A stretch of DNA of 64,000 bases from Salegentibacter agarivorans (GTDB lineage: Bacteria > Bacteroidota > Bacteroidia > Flavobacteriales > Flavobacteriaceae), in assembly GCF_900113135.1 (NCBI RefSeq), contig NZ_FOOH01000005.1:62001-126000 (forward strand), read 5' to 3'. Within the stretch, counting starts at the first letter, position 1. The number at the start of each line of letters is the position of its first letter. Below the pieces are notes generated by a model. That model was not told where the DNA came from. It saw nothing but the letters and a program-made list of their open reading frames with translations, and made no database searches. Below, piece by piece: positions 1 through 8,227 of this stretch. Both the position numbers and the translations under genes were made by a program.

Positions 1-584
1 CAAAATTTAAAATCACAAAGTACTTCTGGGGATTATTAAGCGTAAGTATAGCAGCGCAAATTGGAGTTTTACCTTTAAGTTTATTTTATTTTCATCAGTT
101 TCCGGGCTTATTTTTCCTTTCCAATTTGGTTGTGCTACCGGTACTGGGAATTATTTTAGGACTGAGCATTTTGGTAATTCTACTTTCTTTACTGAATTTA
201 CTGCCAAATTTTATCGCTGAAACTTATGGAAAACTCATCAGTTTAATGAATCAATTTATATCCTGGGTGGCGGGAAAAGAAGAGTTTGTGTTTACCGATA
301 TTCACTTTAATATTTGGCAAAACCTCAGTGCCTATTTATTGATTATCTCTTTTATTCTTTTACTCTATCAAAAAAGCTTCAGAAATCTTGTTTTCTTTCT
401 CTGCGGAATTCTAATATTTCAAAACAGCATGCTCTATAGCAAAATGCAGAATTCAACTTCAGAAAGTATAGTATTTCATAAGCCGAGAAAAACTATGATA
501 GGTATTCAAAAAGATAAAAAGCTAATTTTATATCATAATTTAGCTAATGAAATTCAAGAGGAAAATCCGTTTAAAAGATTATAA
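1..584 (+). CDS. comEC: ComEC/Rec2 DNA uptake channel, C-terminal part (5' end outside window)
   Basis: The reading frame is open from position 3, so the gene enters from the left edge. It encodes hydrophobic segments including QIGVLPLSLFYFHQFPGLFF, which resembles the last membrane helices of ComEC, the inner-membrane channel for single-stranded DNA during transformation. After the membrane part come residues like a soluble tail, and the frame stops at 582-584. The tail that Bacteroidota ComEC proteins normally carry continues in another frame from 547, so this copy looks split by a one-base shift around 565-582. An internal TTG at 126 is not a real start. Family assignment rests on recognition of the membrane segments and tail. 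Whether the shift is a mutation, a sequencing error or tolerated splitting cannot be told here. Confidence 0.75.
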   Translation, partial: KFKITKYFWGLLSVSIAAQIGVLPLSLFYFHQFPGLFFLSNLVVLPVLGIILGLSILVILLSLLNLLPNFIAETYGKLISLMNQFISWVAGKEEFVFTDIHFNIWQNLSAYLLIISFILLLYQKSFRNLVFFLCGILIFQNSMLYSKMQNSTSESIVFHKPRKTMIGIQKDKKLILYHNLANEIQEENPFKRL

Positions 585-903
585 AACCGGACGGAATATC
601 AATCAAATTGAAGAAAAGCAAATCCAGAATATTTTAGCATTTTCTGAAACTATGGTTTTAATTGTCGATAGCACTAGAGTTTACAAGTTAAACAATTTTA
701 AGCCTGACCTGGTGTTACTTCGGAATTCTCCTAAAATCAATTTAGAACGGCTAATTGGATGTTTAAATCCAAAAATAATTGTTGCCGACGGAAGCAACTA
801 CCATAGTTATGTATCCCGTTGGGTAGAAACCGCCAAAAAACAAAAAACCCGTTTTCACCATACAGGTAAAAACGGGGCTTTTCGCATCTCTACTGAACCA
901 TAA
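547..903 (+). pseudogene. comEC: ComEC C-terminal tail in shifted frame
   Basis: This 118-residue frame overlaps the end of the preceding comEC segment by 38 bases and reads LKDYKTGRNI, then DSTRVYKLNNFKPDLVLLRN, SPKINLERLIG, KIIVADGSNYHSYV and FHHTGKNGAF. These match the conserved soluble tail of Bacteroidota ComEC proteins. It has an ATG at 547 but no sign of being an independent gene. The parsimonious reading is one comEC gene interrupted by a single-base change in the A-rich stretch near 567-580: removing one base restores a continuous product. If translated separately by restart at the overlapping ATG, a split protein is possible but unproven. Confidence 0.65.
848..882 (+). terminator. 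possible terminator hairpin overlapping the comEC 3' end
   Basis: CCCGTTTT (848-855) pairs with AAAACGGG (869-876) across a 13-base loop and is followed by GCTTTT. It lies inside the coding end of comEC, over codons for the conserved HHTGKNGAF stretch, so the pairing could be a coincidence of codon choice. The next gene is convergent, so a terminator is expected about here. Confidence 0.35.
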
Positions 904-983
904 GGCCCACTATCAACTAACACTTAAATTTTACTCGGTAATCGAGACTTAAAACGATGTGAAAGTCTCGGAAGCGAAATATT

Positions 984-1523
984 TTACTCAAAAGAACCTT
1001 CAAAATTCTCCTGGTAATCTGCAAAAGCTTCTTTTGAAGTCATTTTTTTATATTCATCTTCCGCAAAGAGTTTTAAATAAAGCTCCAACTGTTGTGGAGT
1101 TCTATACCCTGGAATAGGAGCAATTAAATTGGCTTCTTCATCAAAGAAAACAAGGCTTGGATAGCCGGTAATCTTTAAAGCCCTTGCCAATTGATGAGGA
1201 GAATTTCTTCTTGTCTTCTTTTCAGGATCGTATTGCGGATTTTTAAATAGCTGACCTTTAAAATCAATTTCCTCAGGCCCTTCAGCATTAAACTTTACCG
1301 GGTAATAATTTTCATTTACAAACTCGATTACATCGTAATTGGTAAATGTATTTTTATCTAACATTTTACAGGGGCCGCACCATACGGTATAGGCATCCAT
1401 AAATATCTTTTTTGGTTCTTTTTCCTGTGCTGCCAGTGCCTCGTTCATACTCATCCAGTTAATCTCCTGAGCTTGACTATTAATTCCTATAAACAGAAAA
1501 AATATGGTAATTATTCTAATCAT
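984..1523 (-). CDS. exported thioredoxin-fold protein
   Basis: The protein has 179 residues with a signal peptide (about 1-18, ending QAQ) and a thioredoxin fold carrying the redox motif WCGPC at residues 48-52. A cis-proline site (GYPSLVFF) lies about 85 residues later, as in active thioredoxins. It probably acts as a periplasmic disulfide reductase or isomerase, like the DUF255/thioredoxin_7-type proteins of Flavobacteria. The partner protein is unknown. The ATG at 1523 is well placed before the signal peptide. It stands alone: a strong terminator separates it from the upstream peptide transporter, and comEC is convergent. Confidence 0.85.
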   Translation of the reverse strand: MIRIITIFFLFIGINSQAQEINWMSMNEALAAQEKEPKKIFMDAYTVWCGPCKMLDKNTFTNYDVIEFVNENYYPVKFNAEGPEEIDFKGQLFKNPQYDPEKKTRRNSPHQLARALKITGYPSLVFFDEEANLIAPIPGYRTPQQLELYLKLFAEDEYKKMTSKEAFADYQENFEGSFE

Positions 1524-1546
1524 GTATCGCTTTTAGAATGTTTGTA

Positions 1547-1587
1547 AAACAAAAAACGTTCCTAAAATTAAAGAACGTTTTTTGTTT
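1547..1587 (-). terminator. strong hairpin terminator after the peptide transporter
   Basis: A perfect 13-base stem, ACAAAAAACGTTC (1549-1561) with GAACGTTTTTTGT (1573-1585), has an 11-base loop and T-rich flanks on both strands. On the minus strand it lies 12 bases after the stop of the POT transporter, and it separates that gene from the thioredoxin gene. Confidence 0.85.
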
Positions 1588-1598
1588 CAAATACTGTT

Positions 1599-3515
1599 TT
1601 AAGAATTTTTCTTATCCCTTTCTGTATCTGCAATTTCATATTGCTCCTGCTCCAGCATTTCCCGCTCGTTGTCTTCAGCACCGTGCGTTAATCGCTTTAA
1701 AGGTTTCAACATAAAAATCACAATTAGTCCAAATACGGTTGTGAATATAGTAATTCCAATAAAAGTTCTGAATTCCAACTGGGTTTGAACTTCTTCGATC
1801 ACAAAATCTCCGTAATATCCAACTTTATCTTCCTCCTGCCTAAAATTAAGCATTACATGATAGGGATCCTGGGCGGTTACACCCTCTTCTTTGAGGTTTG
1901 CTATGATCTCAGACTTTTGATCTTTATTCTCAAAATTCATAAGCCCCAATACCGGTGCCTTAGTTTCCATATTAGTTACCGCAAGCTCATTATTGTCCAG
2001 GTAAACAAAACCATTAAACGTAAAGTCGTTTTTATTTTGAAGTATGGTATCGTTTAATTGCAATCTATTAGCTACATCACTGCCTTCTGTGCTCAATTGA
2101 ACGGTAGCGGGTTCTCCCTGGGAGAATTCACCAATAAGTCCCGCCATTTTATTTCCAAGTCCTGTAGCAGCAAAATAAACCCCCATCATAAGAGAGGCAT
2201 ATTTTACCGGTGCCAGCTTAGTAATAAAAGAAAGCGCTACCGGAGAAGAACATAATTCTCCAATGGTATGCAGCAAGTAAGCAAGCACTAACCAATACAT
2301 AGCCGATTTACTTTCAAAAGCGGTATATTCTTTTGCAGCTATGGCCATAAATAGAAAGCCAAGCCCCATAATAATCACCCCTGTAGCCATTTTAAAGATT
2401 GAAGAAGCTTCTTTGTTCTTCAATTTTCTTTTAGCCCAGAAATTTGCAACTATTACTCCAAAAATAATGATAAACATGGCATTTAAGGACTGAAACCAGG
2501 TGGCTGGCACTTCATTTCCAATTAGTGGTAAGCTAAACGAAAGTGTTCTATCAGTTTTATCGGCCGCGTAAATATTCATTAATCCTCCAGCTTGCTCAAA
2601 AGCTCCCCAGAAAACAACTACAAGTAAAAATGATAAGATCATTACTACATACCTGTCTTTCATAACTTGCGTAGTAAGATCTTTGTACACCATAAGCATC
2701 AAAGCGATTACAAGTGTTAAGAATATATACAGCAGTCCAAACGGAACGGACATCATAATAAGAACATATATGGAACCTATCATTAAAATTGAAGTAATAG
2801 CAAGTTGTAGTGGAGACTTTAATAGTTCACTAAACATATTGCTAAGAGAGGCTCCTTCACTACGTTCAACCTTAGATAATAGGTTTCCAACATTCAGCAA
2901 ATATTTTTGTCCCCATAAGTAAACTATGAGTCCAAATGCCATAGCAATACCGGCAAGACCAAAACCATAGTGCCAGCCAATATTTTCACCAACATAACCA
3001 ACAATTAAACTGGAAAGAAAAGCACCAAGGTTAATCCCAATATAAAAGATGGTAAAACCTTTATCTCTTCTTATATCGCCGGGTTTATATAAACCTCCAA
3101 CCATTGTTGAGATATTTGGTTTCAGCATTCCAACTCCAATAATAATTAAAGCTAGTCCGCTATAAAATGCCCACATTTCTTCTACAGCCAAAATACCGTG
3201 ACCAGCTACCAGGATTATTCCTCCCCAGAGAACTGTTTTCTTTTGGCCCAGAAGTTTATCTGCTATAATTCCCCCGGGAATGGAGGCTACATAAACAAGC
3301 ATAGTATACCAACCATAAAGGGCAATAGCTTCTCCACCTGTCCATCCAAGACCTGCGTTTCCACCGGTTGTGGCACTTACTAGATATAAAACCAGAATAG
3401 CACGCATTCCATAATAGGAAAAGCGTTCCCACATTTCGGTGAAAAATAAAATATAAAGTCCTACCGGATGCCCAAAAAGTTCTTTTTGAGGCGCTCTGTT
3501 TGTTACTGTTGCCAT
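1599..3515 (-). CDS. POT-family proton-coupled di/tripeptide transporter
   Basis: A 638-residue polytopic membrane protein. The first helix carries the POT signature (FFTEMWERFSYYGMRAIL, about residues 24-41), containing the ExxERFxYY proton/peptide motif. It imports di- and tripeptides with protons across the inner membrane. A soluble insert of roughly 100 residues before the last helix (about 485-590) is common in Bacteroidota members of this family. The gene starts 5 bases after the stop of the upstream dipeptidyl peptidase, so the two are almost certainly co-transcribed: the peptidase releases dipeptides and this carrier takes them in. Confidence 0.93.
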   Translation of the reverse strand: MATVTNRAPQKELFGHPVGLYILFFTEMWERFSYYGMRAILVLYLVSATTGGNAGLGWTGGEAIALYGWYTMLVYVASIPGGIIADKLLGQKKTVLWGGIILVAGHGILAVEEMWAFYSGLALIIIGVGMLKPNISTMVGGLYKPGDIRRDKGFTIFYIGINLGAFLSSLIVGYVGENIGWHYGFGLAGIAMAFGLIVYLWGQKYLLNVGNLLSKVERSEGASLSNMFSELLKSPLQLAITSILMIGSIYVLIMMSVPFGLLYIFLTLVIALMLMVYKDLTTQVMKDRYVVMILSFLLVVVFWGAFEQAGGLMNIYAADKTDRTLSFSLPLIGNEVPATWFQSLNAMFIIIFGVIVANFWAKRKLKNKEASSIFKMATGVIIMGLGFLFMAIAAKEYTAFESKSAMYWLVLAYLLHTIGELCSSPVALSFITKLAPVKYASLMMGVYFAATGLGNKMAGLIGEFSQGEPATVQLSTEGSDVANRLQLNDTILQNKNDFTFNGFVYLDNNELAVTNMETKAPVLGLMNFENKDQKSEIIANLKEEGVTAQDPYHVMLNFRQEEDKVGYYGDFVIEEVQTQLEFRTFIGITIFTTVFGLIVIFMLKPLKRLTHGAEDNEREMLEQEQYEIADTERDKKNS

Positions 3516-3520
3516 TTAGA

Positions 3521-5692
3521 TTATAGTTTTTCTTTTATAAAATCGGTCATCATTGTGTATAGATGTAACCTTGTATTTCCGCCGTAAATTCCGTGGTTTC
3601 TATCTGGATAAATAGCCCAGTCAAATTGCTTATTAGCCTGTACTAGAGCTTCCACCATTCTCATGGTATTTTGAAGGTGTACATTATCGTCTCCCCCACC
3701 GTGAATTAAAAGATAATCTCCTTTTAATTTTTCTGCGTGGTTTATAGGTGAATTCTCATCATACCCTGAAGGGTTTTCCTGAGGCGTAGTCATATATCTT
3801 TCTGTATAGATGGTATCGTAAAATCTCCAGCTAATTACCGGTGCTACAGCTATTGCCATAGAGAAAGTATCGTTTCCTTTTAAAATGGCGTTAGAAGACA
3901 TAAAACCTCCATAACTCCAGCCCCAAATTCCAATTCGGTTTTCATCTATATAATCTCTTGCGCCAAGTTTTTGGGCAGCGGCAATTTGATCTTCAACTTC
4001 ATATTTACCCAATTCATTTTGAGTAACCTTTTTAAAGTCTGCACCTTTAAATCCTGTACCACGCCCATCTACGGTTGCTATAATATATCCCTCGTTAGCG
4101 AGTAGCTGATACCAGTAATCGTTTGTGCCGAAGTAAGAATTTGAAACCGACTGTGAACCTGGCCCTGAATATTGAAACATTAATAATGGATATTCTTTAT
4201 TCTCGTCAAAATCGTTTGGCTTAATCATCCACATATTAAGCTCATTACCATTCACCTCAATAGTGCTTAGTTCTTTTGGAGCGAAATTATAAGCGGCTTC
4301 TTTTTCCAGTAAAGCCGAATTATCTTTAATCTTTCTTACCAGTTTACCGTTTTTCGCATTATGTAAGGTGAACTCATAAGGAGTTTCGGTGCTTGTGTAA
4401 GAATTGATGAAATAGGTATAGTCTGCGCTAAAATCTCCGCTATTCATTCCTTCTTTTTCAGTTAAACGGGTTTTGTTTTTACCGTTAATCTTTATAGAAT
4501 ATACATCGCGATTAACGCTTCCGTTTTCTGTACTTTGATAAAAGATCTTCTTAGAATCTTTATCGTAACCATAATAGTCAGTTACTTCCCAGTTTCCTTC
4601 GGTAACCTGTTTTTCTAGCTCACCATCTTCATCATACAGATAAATATGGTTCCAACCGTCCTTTTCGCTAGTCCAAATAAAACTGTTGTCTTCAAGAAAA
4701 GTAAGGTTGTTAGTGATATCTATATAAGCTTCATCAGTCTCATTCATCACCACTTCAGCTTCATTATCTTCAGCATCTACGAAAATAAGATCCAGATTAT
4801 TTTGGTGCCTGTTTAAAACCTGTACGCTTAAAATCTCAGGATCCTGCGTCCATTTAATTCTTGGAATATAAAAATCTTCATAATCTCCAAGTTCAACTTT
4901 TTCACTTTCTTTAGCAGCTAATTCATAAGTATAAAGGGATACTTCAGAATTTGTTTCTCCGGCTTTAGGATATTTAAAAACCTGCTGACTTGGGTAAAGA
5001 TCCTGCCCAAAAATATCCATTGAAAATTCAGGAACTTCGGTTTCATCAAACTTAAGGTAAGCTAAATGAGTTCCGGTTTTATTCCAATCGAAAGCTCTTA
5101 CAAAAGCAAATTCTTCTTCATACACCCAATCGGTAACTCCATTTATCAGCTTGTTTTTCTCACCATCTGTAGTCACCTGGGTTTCTTCGCCAGTAGCGAT
5201 ATCGTAAGTGTAAATATTATTTTCAAAAACGTAAGCTACTTTAGAAGCATCTGGAGAAAAAGTTGGCTCCTGAACTTTATTATCGCTTAATTTGGTAAGC
5301 GTTTTATCTTCTACATCATAGATATAATAAATTCCGCGAGAAGAACGGCGGTAAATTTGCTCCATATTGGTAGAAAGCAAAATCTTATCTTCCTTTTCAC
5401 TAAGCTCAAATCCCTGGAAACCTGAAATTTCACTAAGATCTTTACTATTTAAGAGGCTTCTAACTTTCTCGCCACTTTTATAAGAATACACATCTATGCT
5501 CGTGGTATTTGCCTCGCGATCGCGATTTAAAACCAGGTATTCTTTACCATTATCTAAAGATTGTAGGGATTGTAAACGTTCCTGTCTAAAGGTGCCGTCG
5601 TAGATTTCTTCGAGGCTAATTTCCTTATCCTGCGCGTAAATTGTTGAGGTTGCCGCTATTAACAACCCAACCAGTATTTTGGAGAACTTCAT
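3521..5692 (-). CDS. dipeptidyl peptidase IV (S9B prolyl peptidase)
   Basis: A 723-residue secreted serine peptidase that removes X-Pro dipeptides from peptide N-termini. The ATG at 5692 is chosen because it opens directly onto a signal peptide (MKFSKILVGLLIAATSTIYA); a longer frame to 5722 adds ten residues that spoil it. An N-terminal beta-propeller holds the double-glutamate substrate-anchoring site of DPP4 (DWVYEEEF). The C-terminal hydrolase has the nucleophile in GWSYGG (Ser about 593), Asp about 668-669 in HGGGDDNV and His about 700 in DRNHGIYG. All catalytic parts are present. It pairs with the downstream peptide carrier. Confidence 0.95.
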   Translation of the reverse strand: MKFSKILVGLLIAATSTIYAQDKEISLEEIYDGTFRQERLQSLQSLDNGKEYLVLNRDREANTTSIDVYSYKSGEKVRSLLNSKDLSEISGFQGFELSEKEDKILLSTNMEQIYRRSSRGIYYIYDVEDKTLTKLSDNKVQEPTFSPDASKVAYVFENNIYTYDIATGEETQVTTDGEKNKLINGVTDWVYEEEFAFVRAFDWNKTGTHLAYLKFDETEVPEFSMDIFGQDLYPSQQVFKYPKAGETNSEVSLYTYELAAKESEKVELGDYEDFYIPRIKWTQDPEILSVQVLNRHQNNLDLIFVDAEDNEAEVVMNETDEAYIDITNNLTFLEDNSFIWTSEKDGWNHIYLYDEDGELEKQVTEGNWEVTDYYGYDKDSKKIFYQSTENGSVNRDVYSIKINGKNKTRLTEKEGMNSGDFSADYTYFINSYTSTETPYEFTLHNAKNGKLVRKIKDNSALLEKEAAYNFAPKELSTIEVNGNELNMWMIKPNDFDENKEYPLLMFQYSGPGSQSVSNSYFGTNDYWYQLLANEGYIIATVDGRGTGFKGADFKKVTQNELGKYEVEDQIAAAQKLGARDYIDENRIGIWGWSYGGFMSSNAILKGNDTFSMAIAVAPVISWRFYDTIYTERYMTTPQENPSGYDENSPINHAEKLKGDYLLIHGGGDDNVHLQNTMRMVEALVQANKQFDWAIYPDRNHGIYGGNTRLHLYTMMTDFIKEKL

Positions 5693-5842
5693 AAAATTTA
5701 TAGAATGAATTTTGATTGCCAAGTTTACTAAATTTTCAGCAAAAAAAGTAGGATTTGAGTGTTAAATACTAAGGATTTGTTAAAGAAATATTCCCCCGTA
5801 TTTTCTAAAAACCTAAAACCTGCTTCCCTTAAATAACAATTG

Positions 5843-5850
5843 TATCTTTG
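5843..5850 (+). promoter_or_regulatory. possible -7 element upstream of HMG-CoA reductase
   Basis: TATCTTTG is an exact match to the Bacteroidota -7 consensus TAnnTTTG, 22 bases before the ATG at 5873. No convincing -33 TTTG lies at the usual distance, so support is partial. Confidence 0.4.
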
Positions 5851-5872
5851 CGATCTATAAATTAGCTTGAAA

Positions 5873-7192
5873 ATGATAAAACCTATCAGCGGATTTTCCA
5901 AACTTACAAAGAAGGAAAAAATAGACTGGTTGGCTGAAACCTACCTGAAAGACCGCCCCGAAGATGTTGCTATTCTTAGACAATACTGGAACGAAGATTC
6001 CAGGTTACAACAACTTCACGACGAATTTACCGAAAATACCCTTTCAAATTTCTACCTGCCTTTTGGCCTGGCGCCTAATTTCCTGATTAACGGAGATTTG
6101 CTCGCAATTCCTATGTCTATTGAAGAAAGCTCGGTAATCGCAGCGGCGAGTAAAGCCGCTAAATTCTGGAGAACCCGAGGCGGATTTAAAGCTGAAGTAA
6201 TTGATACCAAAAAAATAGGCCAGGTTCATTTTAATTTCTTTGGAAATAAGGAAAAACTAAAACAGTTCTTTCAAGCCACCAAACCTAAACTTTTGGAAGC
6301 GGTAAAACCTATTACCCGTAATATGGAAAAACGCGGCGGTGGAGTTTTAGATATAAAATTGAGAGATAAAACTGCTGAAATCACTAATTATCATCAGCTG
6401 CATTGCGAGTTTGAAACTAAAGATTCCATGGGAGCGAATTTTATAAATTCCTGCCTGGAAAAATTCGCAGAAGTTTTTGAAAATGAAGCTCAGCAATATG
6501 AAGATTTTTCTTTGGAAGAAAGGAATATTGAAATTATAATGAGCATTCTTTCTAACTATGTGCCGGAATGTTTAGTGAGAGCTGAAGTTTCCTGCCCGGT
6601 AGAAGAGCTCAATGAAAACAAAGATTTAAACGCCGAAGATTTCGCAAAGAAATTTATACAGGCCGTGAATATTGCCGAAGTAGAACCTTATCGTGCGGTG
6701 ACCCATAATAAAGGAATTATGAATGGGATTGATGCTGTAGTTTTGGCTACCGGAAACGATTTTAGAGCTGTAGAAGCCGGTATTCACGCTTATGCCTCAC
6801 GTAAAGGAAAATACTCAAGTTTAACTCACGCCAGTATTGAAAATGGTATTTTTAAATTCTGGATTGAAATTCCTTTAGCACTTGGAACTGTTGGCGGATT
6901 AACAAGTTTACATCCCTTAGTAAAACTTGCTTTAGATATTTTACAGCAGCCTACCGCCAGGGAATTGATGAAAGTTGTAGCCGTTGCCGGCCTGGCACAA
7001 AACTTTGCGGCAATTAATTCTCTTACTACTACCGGAATTCAGCAAGGCCATATGAAAATGCATTTAATGAATATTTTAAATCAACATAAAGCTACTGAAG
7101 CCGAGAAGAAAATCCTTATTCAATACTTCACTAACAATACGGTGACCCATAGCAGCGCGGTAGAAGAATTAAAAAAATTACGAAATTCATGA
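5873..7192 (+). CDS. hydroxymethylglutaryl-CoA reductase, class II
   Basis: A 439-residue soluble enzyme that interconverts HMG-CoA and mevalonate. Visible landmarks are the catalytic glutamate region (PMSIEESSVIAAASKAA), the dinucleotide-binding DSMGAN motif, the catalytic lysine and aspartate (THNKGIMNGIDAV) and the late catalytic histidine (GIQQGHMKMH). The class is often named degradative, but in Flavobacteria it serves isoprenoid synthesis through mevalonate (established knowledge). The ATG at 5873 is preferred over a TTG two codons earlier. The stop overlaps the start of the GHMP kinase gene by 4 bases, indicating translational coupling. Confidence 0.93.
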   Translation: MIKPISGFSKLTKKEKIDWLAETYLKDRPEDVAILRQYWNEDSRLQQLHDEFTENTLSNFYLPFGLAPNFLINGDLLAIPMSIEESSVIAAASKAAKFWRTRGGFKAEVIDTKKIGQVHFNFFGNKEKLKQFFQATKPKLLEAVKPITRNMEKRGGGVLDIKLRDKTAEITNYHQLHCEFETKDSMGANFINSCLEKFAEVFENEAQQYEDFSLEERNIEIIMSILSNYVPECLVRAEVSCPVEELNENKDLNAEDFAKKFIQAVNIAEVEPYRAVTHNKGIMNGIDAVVLATGNDFRAVEAGIHAYASRKGKYSSLTHASIENGIFKFWIEIPLALGTVGGLTSLHPLVKLALDILQQPTARELMKVVAVAGLAQNFAAINSLTTTGIQQGHMKMHLMNILNQHKATEAEKKILIQYFTNNTVTHSSAVEELKKLRNS

Positions 7193-8106
7193 AAGAGTTT
7201 TACAGTAACGGAAAACTTTTAATCACAGGAGAATATGCTGTTTTGGACGGTGCAAAAGCACTGGCCATACCCACAAAATTTGGTCAGTCGCTGGAAGTAA
7301 AAACTTCTGAAGGCAAGAATATTGAATGGAATAGTTTTGATGAAAACGAAAAACTCTGGTTTCAGGGCGAGTTTGGTTTTAAAAATGGAGAAATTGAACT
7401 AATTCAGGGCGAAGAAAATATCGGAAAGAAACTTGTACAAATACTGAATGTTGCACACCAATTAAACCCTAAAATATTTTCAGAAGAAAAAATAGGGATT
7501 GAGATTACCACCCGATTGAATTTTAATAGAAACTGGGGTTTAGGGACGTCTTCAACTTTAATTAACAACATTGCTTCCTGGTTTGAAATCGATGCCTACA
7601 AGCTGCTTAAAAACACTTTTGGAGGCAGTGGGTATGATATCGCTGCGGCGCAAAACAATCAACCGGTAACTTATCAAATTACTGAAAATGGCCCTTCGGT
7701 TTTAAAGGCTAATTTTTATCCTGAATTTGCAGAAAATATTTTTTTTGTATACTTAAATGAGAAAAAAAATAGCCGCGAGGCTATCGCACATTATAAAGCG
7801 CTACCCGAAGCAAATAAAACCGGACTTACAGAAAAAATTTCCTCGCTTACCGAGCAATTTATAAACTGCAGCAGTCTTACCGAATTTGATCTTTTAATTA
7901 ATATTCACGAGACATTACTTTCAAAAGCTTTGCAAACTCCAAAAGTAAAACAGGAGCGCTTTCCAGATTTCCTGGGAGTTGTTAAAAGCCTTGGTGGATG
8001 GGGCGGCGACTTTGTAATGGTTACCGGTAAAAGAGAAGAAGTTTTTAAATATTTCAACCATAAAGGTTTCTCTACTATTTTCGCTTTTGAAGATATTGTT
8101 CTGTAA
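7189..8106 (+). CDS. GHMP kinase, GYDIA family (mevalonate-pathway kinase candidate)
   Basis: A 305-residue GHMP-fold kinase. It has the N-terminal KLLITGEYAVLDGAKALAIP stretch of mevalonate-type kinases, a phosphate-binding loop NWGLGTSSTL and the GGSGYDIAAA motif that defines the GYDIA subgroup. A glycine-rich GGWGGDFVMVTG lies near the C-terminus. It overlaps the HMG-CoA reductase gene by 4 bases (ATGA), so a role in mevalonate phosphorylation or decarboxylation is the natural inference. The exact substrate is not decided by sequence alone. A strong terminator follows. Confidence 0.85.
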   Translation: MKEFYSNGKLLITGEYAVLDGAKALAIPTKFGQSLEVKTSEGKNIEWNSFDENEKLWFQGEFGFKNGEIELIQGEENIGKKLVQILNVAHQLNPKIFSEEKIGIEITTRLNFNRNWGLGTSSTLINNIASWFEIDAYKLLKNTFGGSGYDIAAAQNNQPVTYQITENGPSVLKANFYPEFAENIFFVYLNEKKNSREAIAHYKALPEANKTGLTEKISSLTEQFINCSSLTEFDLLINIHETLLSKALQTPKVKQERFPDFLGVVKSLGGWGGDFVMVTGKREEVFKYFNHKGFSTIFAFEDIVL

Positions 8107-8174
8107 AAACCGACTTTAAAAGACCTTAAACTCTCGAATTTTCTTCGGGAAATTTGTTCAAAAACAATTATACA

Positions 8175-8211
8175 TAAAAAAGCCCCGGTAAAATTTACCA
8201 GGGCTTTATAT
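8175..8211. terminator. bidirectional terminator between convergent genes
   Basis: AGCCCcGGTA (8181-8190) pairs with TACCaGGGCT (8196-8205) around a short A/T loop, with AAAAAA before it and TTTA after it. It can end transcripts from both sides: the GHMP kinase on plus and the PpiD-like gene on minus. Confidence 0.85.
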
Positions 8212-8227
8212 TTAATGGCTTATTCTA

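Noticed and set aside
943-970. CGAGACT/AGTCTCG inverted repeat between comEC and the thioredoxin gene
   Set aside because: Only 7 pairs and no T-run on either strand, with a competing CTCG/CGAG hairpin overlapping it. Not convincing as terminator or operator.
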